Positions 16,753 through 25,041 of a stretch of DNA of 59,354 nt are shown here, piece after piece. Source of the DNA: an uncultured Christensenella sp. (GTDB taxonomy: Bacteria; Bacillota; Clostridia; Christensenellales; UBA3700); the NCBI GenBank assembly GCA_910577795.1, contig CAJTNW010000006.1, forward strand, positions 1 through 59,354, given 5' to 3'. Each line of letters starts with the position of its first letter. Positions within the stretch are counted from its first letter, which is position 1. A model generated the notes under the pieces. The model was not told where the DNA came from, searched no databases, and worked only from the letters and a program-made list of their open reading frames with translations. The position numbers and the translations under genes are program-made.

Positions 16753-17259
16753 ATGGCAAATTATATTATTCCTGTTTTATTTATTACAATTTTTGTTTAT
16801 GCAATTATAAAAAAAATACCGCTTTATACTTGTTTCACGGACGGCATAAAATCCGCTTTAAAACTAATTGGGGATATTTTTCCTTTTATAACAGCAATTT
16901 TTATAGCGGTAGAACTTTTAAATGTAAGCGGACTATCTGACATTTTGACTAATATGTTAGCACCAGTTTTTGGATTTTTAGGAATACCTAAGGAACTAAC
17001 AAAACTTATGATTTTGCGTCCATTAAGTGGCAATGGCAGTCTTGCATTACTTGACGAAATATATCTAATGTACGGAGTAGACTCTTATATCGCAAGATGT
17101 GGCTCAATTATTGCAGGCGCTGCAGAAACAATTTTTTATATAACTGCTGTATATTTTTCTACCACAAAAATAACTAAATTAAGATATGCTATTCCAGTAT
17201 CAATATTCAGCACAATAATTGGCGCAATTGTAGGCTGCCTGTTATGCAAAATCATTTAA
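16753..17259 (+). CDS. spmB: Spore maturation protein B
   Basis: A 168-residue membrane partner of SpmA with four or five hydrophobic segments. The conserved stretch is LRPLSGNGSLALLDEIYLMYGVDSYIARCGSIIAGAAETIFY. It starts two bases after spmA, with AAAGGTG as ribosome site, so the two are made together. A strong bidirectional terminator follows 90 bases after the stop. Confidence 0.94.
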   Translation: MANYIIPVLFITIFVYAIIKKIPLYTCFTDGIKSALKLIGDIFPFITAIFIAVELLNVSGLSDILTNMLAPVFGFLGIPKELTKLMILRPLSGNGSLALLDEIYLMYGVDSYIARCGSIIAGAAETIFYITAVYFSTTKITKLRYAIPVSIFSTIIGAIVGCLLCKII

Positions 17260-17350
17260 GCATAAAATAATTTATTATTATTTAAATTGTTAAAATGGCA
17301 TACCTATCTGCAAGCAAAAAAGTATTGTAATACATTTAGTGTAATAGTAA

Positions 17351-17380
17351 AAAAAATCACCTATAACAAGGTGATTTTTT
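17351..17380. terminator. Bidirectional intrinsic terminator
   Basis: AAAAAATCACCT and AGGTGATTTTTT are a perfect 12-bp inverted repeat with a 6-nt loop. It lies between the convergent spmB and the zinc-ribbon gene and serves both. Confidence 0.93.
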
Positions 17381-17391
17381 AATTTTAGTAC

Positions 17392-17404
17392 CGATTTTTG
17401 ATAA
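17392..17404 (+). repeat. Dispersed motif, one mismatch (CGATTTTTGATAA)
   Basis: Near-exact copy with the extended left side AGTACC, 22 nt past the stop of the minus-strand zinc-ribbon gene and just after the terminator. Confidence 0.6.
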
Positions 17405-17426
17405 TATATTTTAATTTTACATGCAA

Positions 17427-18122
17427 TTATTTGTTATTTACAATTTCTATTTTACCAGTTTTTAAGGCAGTTACAAATTGCATTTCATCTATGCTATAAA
17501 TATGTTTTCTGTTTATATTACAAACAACTACAACTTTTTTTTCTATTTTTTCAATATGCAAATCCCCTATGATATCCCCTTCGCAAATTGGGCAAGGCTT
17601 ATCTATTATAATTTCAAAAACGTGTCCGTCTATCAAAACTTCTGCAGGTTTTTTAAAACCATATTTTCTTATAGAAATTTGATTATCTTGCAACCTTTTT
17701 ATACCTTGAGAGTTATAATATCTCTCTAGTGTAAAACCAAAGCAAGTTAACATTGCAAGCATAAAAATAAACAAACAAATAAAAGCAACTATATCAATAG
17801 GTATTAAAACTTTTGCAATAATAGCACCTACTAAAAAAACAATTGCTAACAAAAATGATAAAATAGTATACATTATGCTTTTAGAATATAAGGAGTTTCT
17901 ATCACCTTCTCTTTTAACTTTTAAATCTTCTAAAGGCCATAGTTTGCTATCTACTATATCTTCCTCATAAATAGTTGCTTTTAACTCTTGAACTTTGTCA
18001 TCTAGTGCTTGCCTACTAAGAGGAATTTCTTCCTCTTTTTGCGGTATCAAATATCCACAATATTTACAATATTTGTCATTTTCGTCAATCATTTGACCGC
18101 AATTTTTGCATTTAATATCCAT
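17427..18122 (-). CDS. Zinc-ribbon membrane protein, function unknown
   Basis: A 231-residue protein. Residues 1-26 form a zinc ribbon with CKNCGQMIDENDKYCKYC (two CxxC knuckles). A charged linker follows, then two transmembrane helices (about 82-105 and 110-130), then a soluble C-terminal domain containing CPIC (about 178-181), possibly a second half-knuckle. Such zinc-ribbon membrane proteins are common in Clostridia and poorly characterised. A short ribosome-site-like AAAGG precedes the ATG. It is monocistronic, between two terminators. Confidence 0.8.
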   Translation of the reverse strand: MDIKCKNCGQMIDENDKYCKYCGYLIPQKEEEIPLSRQALDDKVQELKATIYEEDIVDSKLWPLEDLKVKREGDRNSLYSKSIMYTILSFLLAIVFLVGAIIAKVLIPIDIVAFICLFIFMLAMLTCFGFTLERYYNSQGIKRLQDNQISIRKYGFKKPAEVLIDGHVFEIIIDKPCPICEGDIIGDLHIEKIEKKVVVVCNINRKHIYSIDEMQFVTALKTGKIEIVNNK

Positions 18123-18191
18123 TGCTTTTATCCTTTTTTATAACCTACAAACATTTTATCATAAAAAATATTTTTTATCAAGTAGTACGTA

Positions 18192-18227
18192 TAAAAAAAT
18201 TCCGACAAAGGTATTACCCTTTGTCGG
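18192..18227 (-). terminator. Intrinsic terminator after the DUF378 gene
   Basis: CCGACAAAGG and CCTTTGTCGG form a perfect 10-bp stem followed by AATTTTTTT on the minus strand. Confidence 0.92.
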
Positions 18228-18310
18228 TATAAAATCAAATGTCAATTTTCCAATTAATAATATTAGTTAATAGGAAATATCTGAAGATATTTGTATTTTA
18301 TAATTATTTA

Positions 18311-18586
18311 TTAAAACTCTTCAGAACTTGACACTTCGTTGCTCTCATGGCGGTCTCTGCCCATAACACTTTCAGGGGCATTAATTCTTCTACCACTGAA
18401 TTTGTTATATGCAAGATAAAATACTAACCATAAACCTGCAACACCTACGATACCATACAAAATTCTTGCACCGATATACGCGTTTGATGTGAAAATCCAG
18501 TTAATAAAGTTAAAATCAAATACACCAACTGAAAACCAGTTAAACGCACCAAGAATCATTAATATCATTGCTATTACTGTAATCAT
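18311..18586 (-). CDS. DUF378-family small membrane protein
   Basis: A 91-residue protein. Two transmembrane helices hold the family patterns LGAFNWFSVGVFDFNFI and RILYGIVGVAGLW, as in B. subtilis YuzA-like proteins of unknown function. The C-terminal tail, RINAPESVMGRDRHESNEV, is polar and probably cytoplasmic. AAGGAGG precedes the ATG. A 17-bp perfect palindrome abuts the ribosome site. Confidence 0.9.
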   Translation of the reverse strand: MITVIAMILMILGAFNWFSVGVFDFNFINWIFTSNAYIGARILYGIVGVAGLWLVFYLAYNKFSGRRINAPESVMGRDRHESNEVSSSEEF

Positions 18587-18596
18587 TTTTTCCTCC

Positions 18597-18613
18597 TTGT
18601 AACATTGTTACAA
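18597..18613. promoter_or_regulatory. Palindrome next to the DUF378 ribosome site
   Basis: TTGTAACA-T-TGTTACAA is a perfect 17-bp palindrome immediately upstream of, and touching, the AAGGAGG of the DUF378 gene. It could be a protein-binding operator or a small mRNA hairpin limiting ribosome access. Confidence 0.5.
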
Positions 18614-18675
18614 CATTATTATCTGTGGATTTTGCTAAATTATACACTCAAAAATAAAATTTATTATTAATACTC

Positions 18676-18704
18676 TTGTTTTTATTCTTAATATATGATA
18701 CAAT
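18676..18704 (+). promoter_or_regulatory. SigA-type promoter of the ACT-PFL unit
   Basis: TTGTTT (18676-18681), 17 bases, TACAAT (18699-18704), 35 bases before the ACT-domain ATG. Confidence 0.7.
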
Positions 18705-18739
18705 AATTACAACTCATTATAAAATCAAAAGAGGTCATT

Positions 18740-19006
18740 ATGAAAGCAATTGTTTCAGTAATTGGTAAAGACAAAAAAGGTATTATTGCAAAAGTTAGCA
18801 ATATTTTATACGAAAATGATATTAATATTGAGGATATCTCTCAAACTATTATGCAAGATTATTTTACTATGATTATGATGGTATCTATCAGTGCAAATAG
18901 TGATGTTACTAAACTTGGTGAAATTTTAACAAAAACAGGTGAAGAACTTGGTGTTATAATTCGCGTTCAACACGAAGATATTTTTAATGCGATGCACAAA
19001 CTTTAA
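18740..19006 (+). CDS. ACT-domain protein
   Basis: An 88-residue stand-alone ACT domain beginning KAIVSVIGKDKKGIIAKVSNIL, with INIEDISQTIMQDYFTMIMMV forming the second strand-helix unit. ACT domains bind amino acids or other small ligands at dimer interfaces. Members of this type (UPF0237) are nearly always encoded immediately upstream of a PFL/DUF711 protein, as here (14 bases apart). Ligand and role are not known; a regulatory subunit for the neighbour is the reasonable guess. Confidence 0.92.
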   Translation: MKAIVSVIGKDKKGIIAKVSNILYENDINIEDISQTIMQDYFTMIMMVSISANSDVTKLGEILTKTGEELGVIIRVQHEDIFNAMHKL

Positions 19007-19020
19007 TAAGAGGTATCAAA

Positions 19021-20370
19021 ATGATTAATAATAAAGAAATTTTTGAAACTATTCAAATGATAAATCAGCAACATTTGGATGTGCGTACTACTACCCTTGG
19101 TATTTCACTATTAGACTGCTGTTCTGATAGTGCAAAACGCACTGCCGAAAAAGTGTATGATAAAATTACAAAGTCAGCAAAAAATCTAGTTAAAACTGCA
19201 AACGATTTAAGTGCAGAACTAGGTATTCCTATTGTTAATAAACGTGTAAGTGTTACACCAGTTAGTCTTATTACTGCAAACAATGGTGGTCATTTAGAAG
19301 TTATACGCGCTTTAGACAAAGCCGCAAACGAAATTGGTATTGACTTTTTAGGTGGTTACTCTGCTTTGGTTCACAAAGGCATGACTGAGTACGAAAAACA
19401 ATTTATAATGTCTATACCTGAAGCACTTGCTACTACAGGCAAGGTTTGCTCTTCTGTAAATGTTGGTTCAACAAAAACTGGTATCAATATGGATGCCGTT
19501 GCTTTAATGGGAAAGATTATTCGTGAATGTGCGGAAAAAACTGCTGATAAAGATAGTCTTGCTTGTGCTAAACTTGTAGTATTTTGCAATGCTGTTGAAG
19601 ATAATCCATTTATGGCTGGTGCTTTTCATGGTGTTGGCGAAAATGATTTGACATTAAATGTTGGTGTTAGTGGTCCCGGTGTTGTAAAGCACGCACTAGA
19701 GAGTGTTGATGGTGACCTTATTCAAGTTGCAGAAAAAATCAAAGAAACTGCTTTTAAAATTACTCGTGTGGGTTCTCTTGTTTGCAAGGAGACTGCAAAA
19801 CGTTTAGGAGTTAACTGCGGTATAGTGGATTTGTCTCTTGCCCCTACTCCTGTTATGGGTGATAGTGTTGCCCATATATTAGAGGAAATTGGTCTTGAAA
19901 GTGTTGGTGCATGTGGTACTACTGCTTGTCTTGCTATGCTAAATGATGCTGTTAAAAAAGGTGGCATAATGGCAAGTTCTGCTGTAGGCGGTCTGTCTGG
20001 TGCATTTATTCCAGTAAGCGAAGATGCTGGTATGATACGTGCAACTGAGTGCGGCGACCTTAATATAGAAAAACTTGAAGCCATGACTTGTGTATGCTCT
20101 GTTGGACTTGATATGATTGCTATCCCTGGCGATACACCTGCAGAAGTTATTAGTGGTATTATTGCAGATGAGTCTGCAATTGGTATGGTAAATATGAAGA
20201 CAACTGCTGTTAGAGTTATTCCTGTTATTGGAAAAGGTGTTGGCGATTATGCAGAGTTTGGCGGACTATTAGGGCATGCTCCTATTATTGCAGTAAACAA
20301 AAATTCACCTTTAAAATTTATAAAAAGAGGTGGCAGAATACCTGCTCCACTTCATAGTTTGAAAAACTAA
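19021..20370 (+). CDS. PFL-family protein (DUF711/UPF0210)
   Basis: A 449-residue soluble protein of the glycyl-radical/PFL-fold-related DUF711 family. Conserved stretches are DVRTTTLGISLLDC near the start, the glycine-rich GVSGPGVV, LSLAPTPVMGDSVAHILEEIG, GACGTTACLAMLNDAVKKGG and the C-terminal GGRIPAPLHSLKN. I do not see the C-terminal RVxGY glycyl-radical loop of true pyruvate formate-lyase, so radical chemistry should not be assumed. It is paired with the upstream ACT-domain gene, with AAGAGG before its ATG. Confidence 0.94.
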   Translation: MINNKEIFETIQMINQQHLDVRTTTLGISLLDCCSDSAKRTAEKVYDKITKSAKNLVKTANDLSAELGIPIVNKRVSVTPVSLITANNGGHLEVIRALDKAANEIGIDFLGGYSALVHKGMTEYEKQFIMSIPEALATTGKVCSSVNVGSTKTGINMDAVALMGKIIRECAEKTADKDSLACAKLVVFCNAVEDNPFMAGAFHGVGENDLTLNVGVSGPGVVKHALESVDGDLIQVAEKIKETAFKITRVGSLVCKETAKRLGVNCGIVDLSLAPTPVMGDSVAHILEEIGLESVGACGTTACLAMLNDAVKKGGIMASSAVGGLSGAFIPVSEDAGMIRATECGDLNIEKLEAMTCVCSVGLDMIAIPGDTPAEVISGIIADESAIGMVNMKTTAVRVIPVIGKGVGDYAEFGGLLGHAPIIAVNKNSPLKFIKRGGRIPAPLHSLKN

Positions 20371-20384
20371 TAAGGATATATAAT

Positions 20385-20918
20385 ATGAGTATAAATAATC
20401 AGAATATACCTGATAATAAAACAAATAGTTCCGATTTTCAACCAGAAAATCAAACTATTAAAGAAGAACCTGACCTGAACACAATAAATAATATAAGCAA
20501 TGAAGATATAAAAGAGCATAGTATAAATAAACAAGTAGATATTGAAAACATACAAAGAGATGCTACTGAAGAAGTAATTGCAAACAATAGTAATGAAAAT
20601 AAACATTGCACACTTGACCGCAAAAAAGATGAAAAACTAAAAAACCTTTCTTTTATATGTATACCTTTTATTCTTGCAGCAATTGTAATATCATTATTTA
20701 ATATTGGTAAAGTACGTCAGCCACTTAGTTTTTTACTTTTAGCAATAGGACTAATTGCTCTTGCAATAAGCAATTTTATTAGAAGCAAAATAATAAGTAA
20801 AAGTTGTAGTTGTAAAGACTGCCTACATCAAAGTAAATCTTCTTTTAAATATTCTATTTTATATGGCATTGCTTCATTAGGATTTTTAGGTACTTTTATT
20901 TATTACATAGCAGTATAA
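20385..20918 (+). CDS. Hypothetical membrane protein with acidic disordered N-terminus
   Basis: A 177-residue protein not recognised. Residues 1-85 are polar and rich in Asn, Glu, Asp and Ile, with no predicted fold (for example NTINNISNEDIKEHSIN). Residues about 88-176 contain three hydrophobic helices separated by a short loop with a CSCKDC cysteine cluster. AAGGAT precedes the ATG, and a terminator overlaps the stop codon. It lies 14 bases after the PFL gene, so it may be co-transcribed with it. Confidence 0.7.
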   Translation: MSINNQNIPDNKTNSSDFQPENQTIKEEPDLNTINNISNEDIKEHSINKQVDIENIQRDATEEVIANNSNENKHCTLDRKKDEKLKNLSFICIPFILAAIVISLFNIGKVRQPLSFLLLAIGLIALAISNFIRSKIISKSCSCKDCLHQSKSSFKYSILYGIASLGFLGTFIYYIAV

Positions 20919-20942
20919 GGTTGTATAAAAACAACCTTTTTA
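20917..20942 (+). terminator. Intrinsic terminator
   Basis: AAGGTTGT and ACAACCTT form an 8-bp stem with TTTTTATTT after it, starting within the stop codon of the preceding gene. Confidence 0.85.
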
Positions 20943-20993
20943 TTTACAATATATATTGATATATAAATTTAATTTTTAATGTAAAGGTAAAAT

Positions 20994-21248
20994 ATGAAAA
21001 TTTGGGCAAAACTTTTAATTGACGGAAAAAATGTTAAAGACACATTGTATAACGACAATATGCCTTTGACTTTTGATAGTTATGAAAATATGTTGCGAAA
21101 AGTTGCGGAACAATTAGATGTATCCTCTCCAGTTACTATGATGATACACTTTAGGCATTTTAAGGAATTTAATACTCACCGCTTTAAACCAGACGATTTT
21201 ATTGAAAGTTTTGAGTATGACTCTATGGAAATTGAATGTTATGAATAG
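20994..21248 (+). CDS. Small hypothetical protein
   Basis: An 84-residue acidic soluble protein (MKIWAKLLIDGKNVKDTLY) that I do not recognise. It begins with a beta-strand pattern and ends FIESFEYDSMEIECYE. AAAGGT lies six bases before the ATG, and a strong terminator follows 7 bases after the stop, both supporting a real gene. No cysteine pair, signal peptide or membrane segment is visible. Confidence 0.7.
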   Translation: MKIWAKLLIDGKNVKDTLYNDNMPLTFDSYENMLRKVAEQLDVSSPVTMMIHFRHFKEFNTHRFKPDDFIESFEYDSMEIECYE

Positions 21249-21255
21249 CATTAAA

Positions 21256-21290
21256 ATAAGGATATGAATTTTTCATATCCTTATTGTTTT
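21256..21290. terminator. Bidirectional intrinsic terminator
   Basis: AATAAGGATATG and CATATCCTTATT form a perfect 12-bp stem between convergent genes, with T-rich ends on both strands. Confidence 0.92.
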
Positions 21291-21291
21291 A

Positions 21292-21909
21292 TCAAACTAA
21301 TACAAACTGCAAATATACTATAAATGTTTCATCAAGCACCATTTGTAAAAGCACTGTGTTTACACTTGCACTACCCTCTATAGTATAAACAAATTGCCCC
21401 TCTTCATAGTAGCCTATGTATATACCAGAAACATCTTCATCAAATATTGATATTTTTTGTTTAAAATTATATTCGTTTGTTACACCGCTCAAAAATTCTT
21501 GCTTTACAATACCATTTTTAAAAATTAATTTTGAACCATAATATTCAGAATAAACTTCATTTATATAAAGTTGCATTTCCTCCATTGATGGCAAAGATAA
21601 ATCTTCGTATACTTCTTCATCTTCTTCAGTTGCAACACTTCCCAAATCAGGATACAACATTGCAGTATATTGAATAGCCGCAGTATCAAAAACAAAAGTC
21701 TTACCATTAACATCTAATGTTAACTCTGCTTGTTGAGTTTTATTAGCCTCTTCAAATTTATCTTGCTTATTATCTAGCCCTTCATTTTCTTTATTGATAG
21801 TATTTTCATCACCTGTTATAGGTATTCTAAAAATATCACATGCAGTAAGACTTACTAAACTTATAAGCAAAAACACTACAACCAATATACAAACTATTTT
21901 CTTTTTCAT
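21292..21909 (-). CDS. Lipoprotein of unknown function
   Basis: A 205-residue lipoprotein: signal MKKKIVCILVVVFLLISLVS, lipobox LTAC, then a polar linker rich in Asn, Glu and Lys and a soluble domain of about 145 residues (from TLDVNGKTFVFDTAAIQYTAM). The domain contains an acidic run EEDEEVYEDL. Its overall pattern recalls small beta-rich extracellular domains, but I do not recognise the family. TAGGT precedes the ATG. A promoter with TTGACA and TAAAAT lies 40-70 bases upstream. Confidence 0.8.
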   Translation of the reverse strand: MKKKIVCILVVVFLLISLVSLTACDIFRIPITGDENTINKENEGLDNKQDKFEEANKTQQAELTLDVNGKTFVFDTAAIQYTAMLYPDLGSVATEEDEEVYEDLSLPSMEEMQLYINEVYSEYYGSKLIFKNGIVKQEFLSGVTNEYNFKQKISIFDEDVSGIYIGYYEEGQFVYTIEGSASVNTVLLQMVLDETFIVYLQFVLV

Positions 21910-21949
21910 AACTTACCTACTCATATTTACTATGAACTTTATTATTTAT

Positions 21950-21979
21950 ATTTTATCACTTTTAAGAAAACAATGTCAA
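21950..21979 (-). promoter_or_regulatory. SigA-type promoter of the 21.3-kb lipoprotein
   Basis: TTGACA (21974-21979), 18 bases, TAAAAT (21950-21955). Confidence 0.75.
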
Positions 21980-22086
21980 GTCACATATAAAACTTATGCT
22001 TTATATCTGTAAAAATTAGGCATTTTAATAATACAACAAATTAATAAAAGACATAATTTGACTACATAATATAAACTATAGAAAGT

Positions 22087-22202
22087 AAATTTTAATTAAA
22101 TTAAAATTTTATATTGCTAACGCAATAAACTTGCAAATTGCAAGTGCTTCCAGTATGAATTAACATCAGTTGCTGTCAAATGCCACTTCGTGTCGCTTGA
22201 CA
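22087..22202. other. Cluster of inverted repeats downstream of leuB
   Basis: Directly after the leuB stop lie four inverted repeats: TGTCAA...TTGACA enclosing CACTTCGTG (22174-22202), ACTTGCAA-A-TTGCAAGT (22129-22145), ATTGC-taac-GCAAT (22113-22126) and an AT-only 23-bp palindrome (22087-22109). One of the middle hairpins may terminate the leu operon, though no good T-run follows. The 22140-22202 part is less AT-rich than its surroundings. Confidence 0.45.
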
Positions 22203-23279
22203 TCAACTTCTTCCGATAATATAACTACAAATAATATCGCCAACCTCGCTACACTTAACCAGTTTTTTATCTGGTTGCATAATATCCTGTGTGCGATAGC
22301 CATTTTGTATAAATAGTTCAATTGCTCTTTCTATACTTTTTGCCTCATCAAACATTCCAAACGAATTTTTTAACATCATTGAGGCACTACTTATCATTCC
22401 TATAGGATTTGCAATATCTTTGCCTGCAATGTCAGGCGCAGAACCATGTATTGCTTCATAAAAGCCTCTGCTACCATCACCAATAGAACAAGAACCCGCC
22501 ATTCCTATAGAGCCTACTATAGCACTCGCCTCATCACTTAAAATATCCCCAAACATATTTTCTGTTAAAATAACATCGATTTTTGATGGGTTTTTGATAA
22601 GTTGCATCGCACAATTATCCACATACATATAAGATACATTTACATTAGGATAAGATTTTGCCATATCACCAACAACTTTTCTCCACAATTTAGAAGTTGC
22701 TAGGACATTTGCTTTATCCACTAACAATAAATTGCCACTTCTTTTTAAAGATAACTCAAAAGCGACTTTTGCAACTCTTTTAATTTCATTTTCTGTATAT
22801 TTCATTATATCAGTTGCAGTTTTCTCAGTATTTTCTACACTTTCGCTATGCTGCCCAAAATAAACACCGCTTACAAGTTCACGTACTATCATAATATCAA
22901 TACCACTGCCAACTATGTTTGCCTTTAATGGGCTATCCAGTTCTTTAAACAATTTTTGTGGGCGAAGATTTGCATAAACTTGCATTGCTTTTCTAATACC
23001 TAACAAGGCTTTTTCTGGTCTATTTTCAGGGGATTCATTATCCCATTTTGGTCCACCAACTGCACCTAATAGAGTACTATCAGCAGAAAGCACCTTATCT
23101 AAAGTTTCTTGTGGCAGGCATTTACCAGTTTTGTCAATTGCAGCACCACCTGCTAAACAATAATGATATACAAATTTATGATTATATTTTTCTGCTACTG
23201 TGTTTAATACCTTAATAGCCTCTGCCATAACTTCAGGGCCTATTCCATCGCCTTCAATAACGCATATATTTTTTACCAT
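22203..23279 (-). CDS. leuB: 3-isopropylmalate dehydrogenase
   Basis: A 358-residue NAD-dependent enzyme that oxidises and decarboxylates 3-isopropylmalate in leucine synthesis. IEGDGIGPEV is at the N-terminus, then LLGAVGGPKWD, the substrate arginines in ANLRPQKLF, VRELVSGVYFG, VDKANVLATS and the metal and NAD region TENMFGDILSDEAS. GSAPDIAGKDIANPIG closes the cofactor site. It is the last gene of leuA-leuC-leuD-leuB, 10 bases after leuD. A one-mismatch copy of the dispersed motif (CGATTTTTGATGG, 22577-22589) lies inside it. Confidence 0.97.
   Translation of the reverse strand: MVKNICVIEGDGIGPEVMAEAIKVLNTVAEKYNHKFVYHYCLAGGAAIDKTGKCLPQETLDKVLSADSTLLGAVGGPKWDNESPENRPEKALLGIRKAMQVYANLRPQKLFKELDSPLKANIVGSGIDIMIVRELVSGVYFGQHSESVENTEKTATDIMKYTENEIKRVAKVAFELSLKRSGNLLLVDKANVLATSKLWRKVVGDMAKSYPNVNVSYMYVDNCAMQLIKNPSKIDVILTENMFGDILSDEASAIVGSIGMAGSCSIGDGSRGFYEAIHGSAPDIAGKDIANPIGMISSASMMLKNSFGMFDEAKSIERAIELFIQNGYRTQDIMQPDKKLVKCSEVGDIICSYIIGRS
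22577..22589 (+). repeat. Dispersed motif, one mismatch (CGATTTTTGATGG)
   Basis: Lies within leuB, where the minus strand encodes Pro-Ser-Lys-Ile-Asp. Confidence 0.5.
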
Positions 23280-23289
23280 AAAATATACC

Positions 23290-23778
23290 TCACTTACAAC
23301 TATTTTTTATACTATTAATATAGCCATTATTTTTTATAATGTTTTGAATAAATTCTGGAAAAGGTACTACTTCTGTAGTCCAATTCTGAGTTTTATTAGT
23401 AATAATTCCTTTATCCAAATCAACACTCACAATATCATCTGCATTAATTTTATCTGCCATATCACACTCCAAAATAGCAAGACCAATATTAATACTATTT
23501 CTATAAAAAATCCTTGCAAATGATTTTGCAATAACTATACTTACCCCACTTGCCTTTATAGCAATAGGTGCGTGCTCTCTTGAAGAGCCACAACCAAAAT
23601 TGTTGCCGCCGACTATAATATCACCAGACTTAACATTTTTTGCAAAATCCTTGTCAATATCTTCCATACAATGGTTTGCAAGTTCCTTATGGTCCTGTGT
23701 GTTAAGATATCTTGCAGGAATAATTACGTCTGTATCTACATTATCACCAAACTTAAAAACTTTACCTTCTAAAAACAT
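23290..23778 (-). CDS. leuD: 3-isopropylmalate dehydratase small subunit
   Basis: A 162-residue swivelling-domain subunit that pairs with LeuC to isomerise 2- to 3-isopropylmalate. It has the family opening GKVFKFGDNVDTDVIIPARYLNT and the substrate loop GGNNFGCGSSREHAPIAIKASG. It is the compact form usual in anaerobes and archaea rather than the 200-residue enterobacterial form. GAGGAGG precedes the ATG, and it begins one base after the leuC stop. Confidence 0.97.
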   Translation of the reverse strand: MFLEGKVFKFGDNVDTDVIIPARYLNTQDHKELANHCMEDIDKDFAKNVKSGDIIVGGNNFGCGSSREHAPIAIKASGVSIVIAKSFARIFYRNSINIGLAILECDMADKINADDIVSVDLDKGIITNKTQNWTTEVVPFPEFIQNIIKNNGYINSIKNSCK

Positions 23779-23779
23779 A

Positions 23780-25039
23780 TCAAACCTCCTCTGGGGTCGC
23801 TAGTCTGCCCAAAATACTACTTGCTGCTGCCACACTTGGACTAGCAAGATAAATTTTACTATTAATATGCCCCATTCTACCTATAAAGTTCCTGTTAGTA
23901 GTTGACACACAACTTTCACCATCTGCAAGTATGCCCATGTGTCCACCAAGACAAGGTCCACAAGTTGGAGTACTAATAATAGCCCCCGCCTTTATAAATA
24001 TTTCTGCCAAACCATTTTTTATACATTTTAAATAAATATCTTGTGTTGCCGGAATGATTATACACTTTAAGCCTTTCGCAACTTTTCTACCTTTTAAAAT
24101 TTCCGCTGCTATGCACATATCCTCATATCTACCATTAGTACAAGAACCTATTACAACTTGTGTGATAGGAATGATGCCCCACTCGTTTGGAGTTTTAACA
24201 TTTTCAGGCAAATGAGGAAAAGCAACACAATAATCTATTTCTGACAAATCAATAGTATATGTCTTATAATATTCCGCATCATCATCTGCAACTTCAACAG
24301 TATATTCTTTATCGCAATGCTCTTTTAAATATTTTTCTGTAATTTTGTCTACTGCAAAAATTCCGTTTTTAGCACCCGCTTCAACCGCCATATTAGCAAT
24401 GGTAAATCTGTCTGCCATATTAAGATATTTTAGTCCACTGCCAACAAACTCCATGCTACAATATCTTGCACCTTCCACACCAATTTTGCCAATAATGTAC
24501 AAAATAACTTCTTTACCTGTAATACCTTTTTTAGGCTTGCCGATAATTTCAAACTTAATACTCTTTGGCACTTTAAACCAACTTTGTCCTGTTACCATTG
24601 CAACAGCAAAATCAGTTGAGCCAACACCACTAGAAAATGCACCAAGCGCACCATAAGTACAAGTATGAGAATCCGCACCAATAATCATATCACCCGCTTT
24701 AACCAAACCTTTTTCTGGCAAAAAAGCATGTTCTATACCTGATTCCCCAATATCATAAAAGTGTTTAATACCGATTTTTGACGCAAAATTTTTAGTTTTT
24801 TGCACCTGAATAGCAGATTTTATATCTTTGCAAGGTACAAAATGGTCCATAATCAAAGCAATTTTTTCCTTGTCAAAAACTTTATTAAATTCTGCTTTTT
24901 CAAATTCGTCAATAGCAAGAGGTGCAGTAATATCATTTGCTAAAATCATATCCAAGTTTGCCATAACAAGCATGCCAGGCTGCACACTTTCCAAACCACA
25001 ATGTTTAGCAATAATTTTTTCTGTCATTGTCATTGCCAT
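23780..25039 (-). CDS. leuC: 3-isopropylmalate dehydratase large subunit
   Basis: A 419-residue aconitase-superfamily subunit carrying the [4Fe-4S] cluster. The active-site segments are DHFVPCKD, GADSHTCTYGALGAFSSGVGSTD and GSCTNGRYED, and the cluster cysteines lie in SCTNG and TPTCGPCLGGH. It is the homoaconitase-like short type found in Clostridia. The start follows AAGGAGG. It is two bases after leuA. A partial dispersed motif (AATACCGATTTTTGACG, 24767-24783) encodes Ser-Lys-Ile-Gly. Confidence 0.97.
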   Translation of the reverse strand: MAMTMTEKIIAKHCGLESVQPGMLVMANLDMILANDITAPLAIDEFEKAEFNKVFDKEKIALIMDHFVPCKDIKSAIQVQKTKNFASKIGIKHFYDIGESGIEHAFLPEKGLVKAGDMIIGADSHTCTYGALGAFSSGVGSTDFAVAMVTGQSWFKVPKSIKFEIIGKPKKGITGKEVILYIIGKIGVEGARYCSMEFVGSGLKYLNMADRFTIANMAVEAGAKNGIFAVDKITEKYLKEHCDKEYTVEVADDDAEYYKTYTIDLSEIDYCVAFPHLPENVKTPNEWGIIPITQVVIGSCTNGRYEDMCIAAEILKGRKVAKGLKCIIIPATQDIYLKCIKNGLAEIFIKAGAIISTPTCGPCLGGHMGILADGESCVSTTNRNFIGRMGHINSKIYLASPSVAAASSILGRLATPEEV

Positions 25040-25041
25040 AA

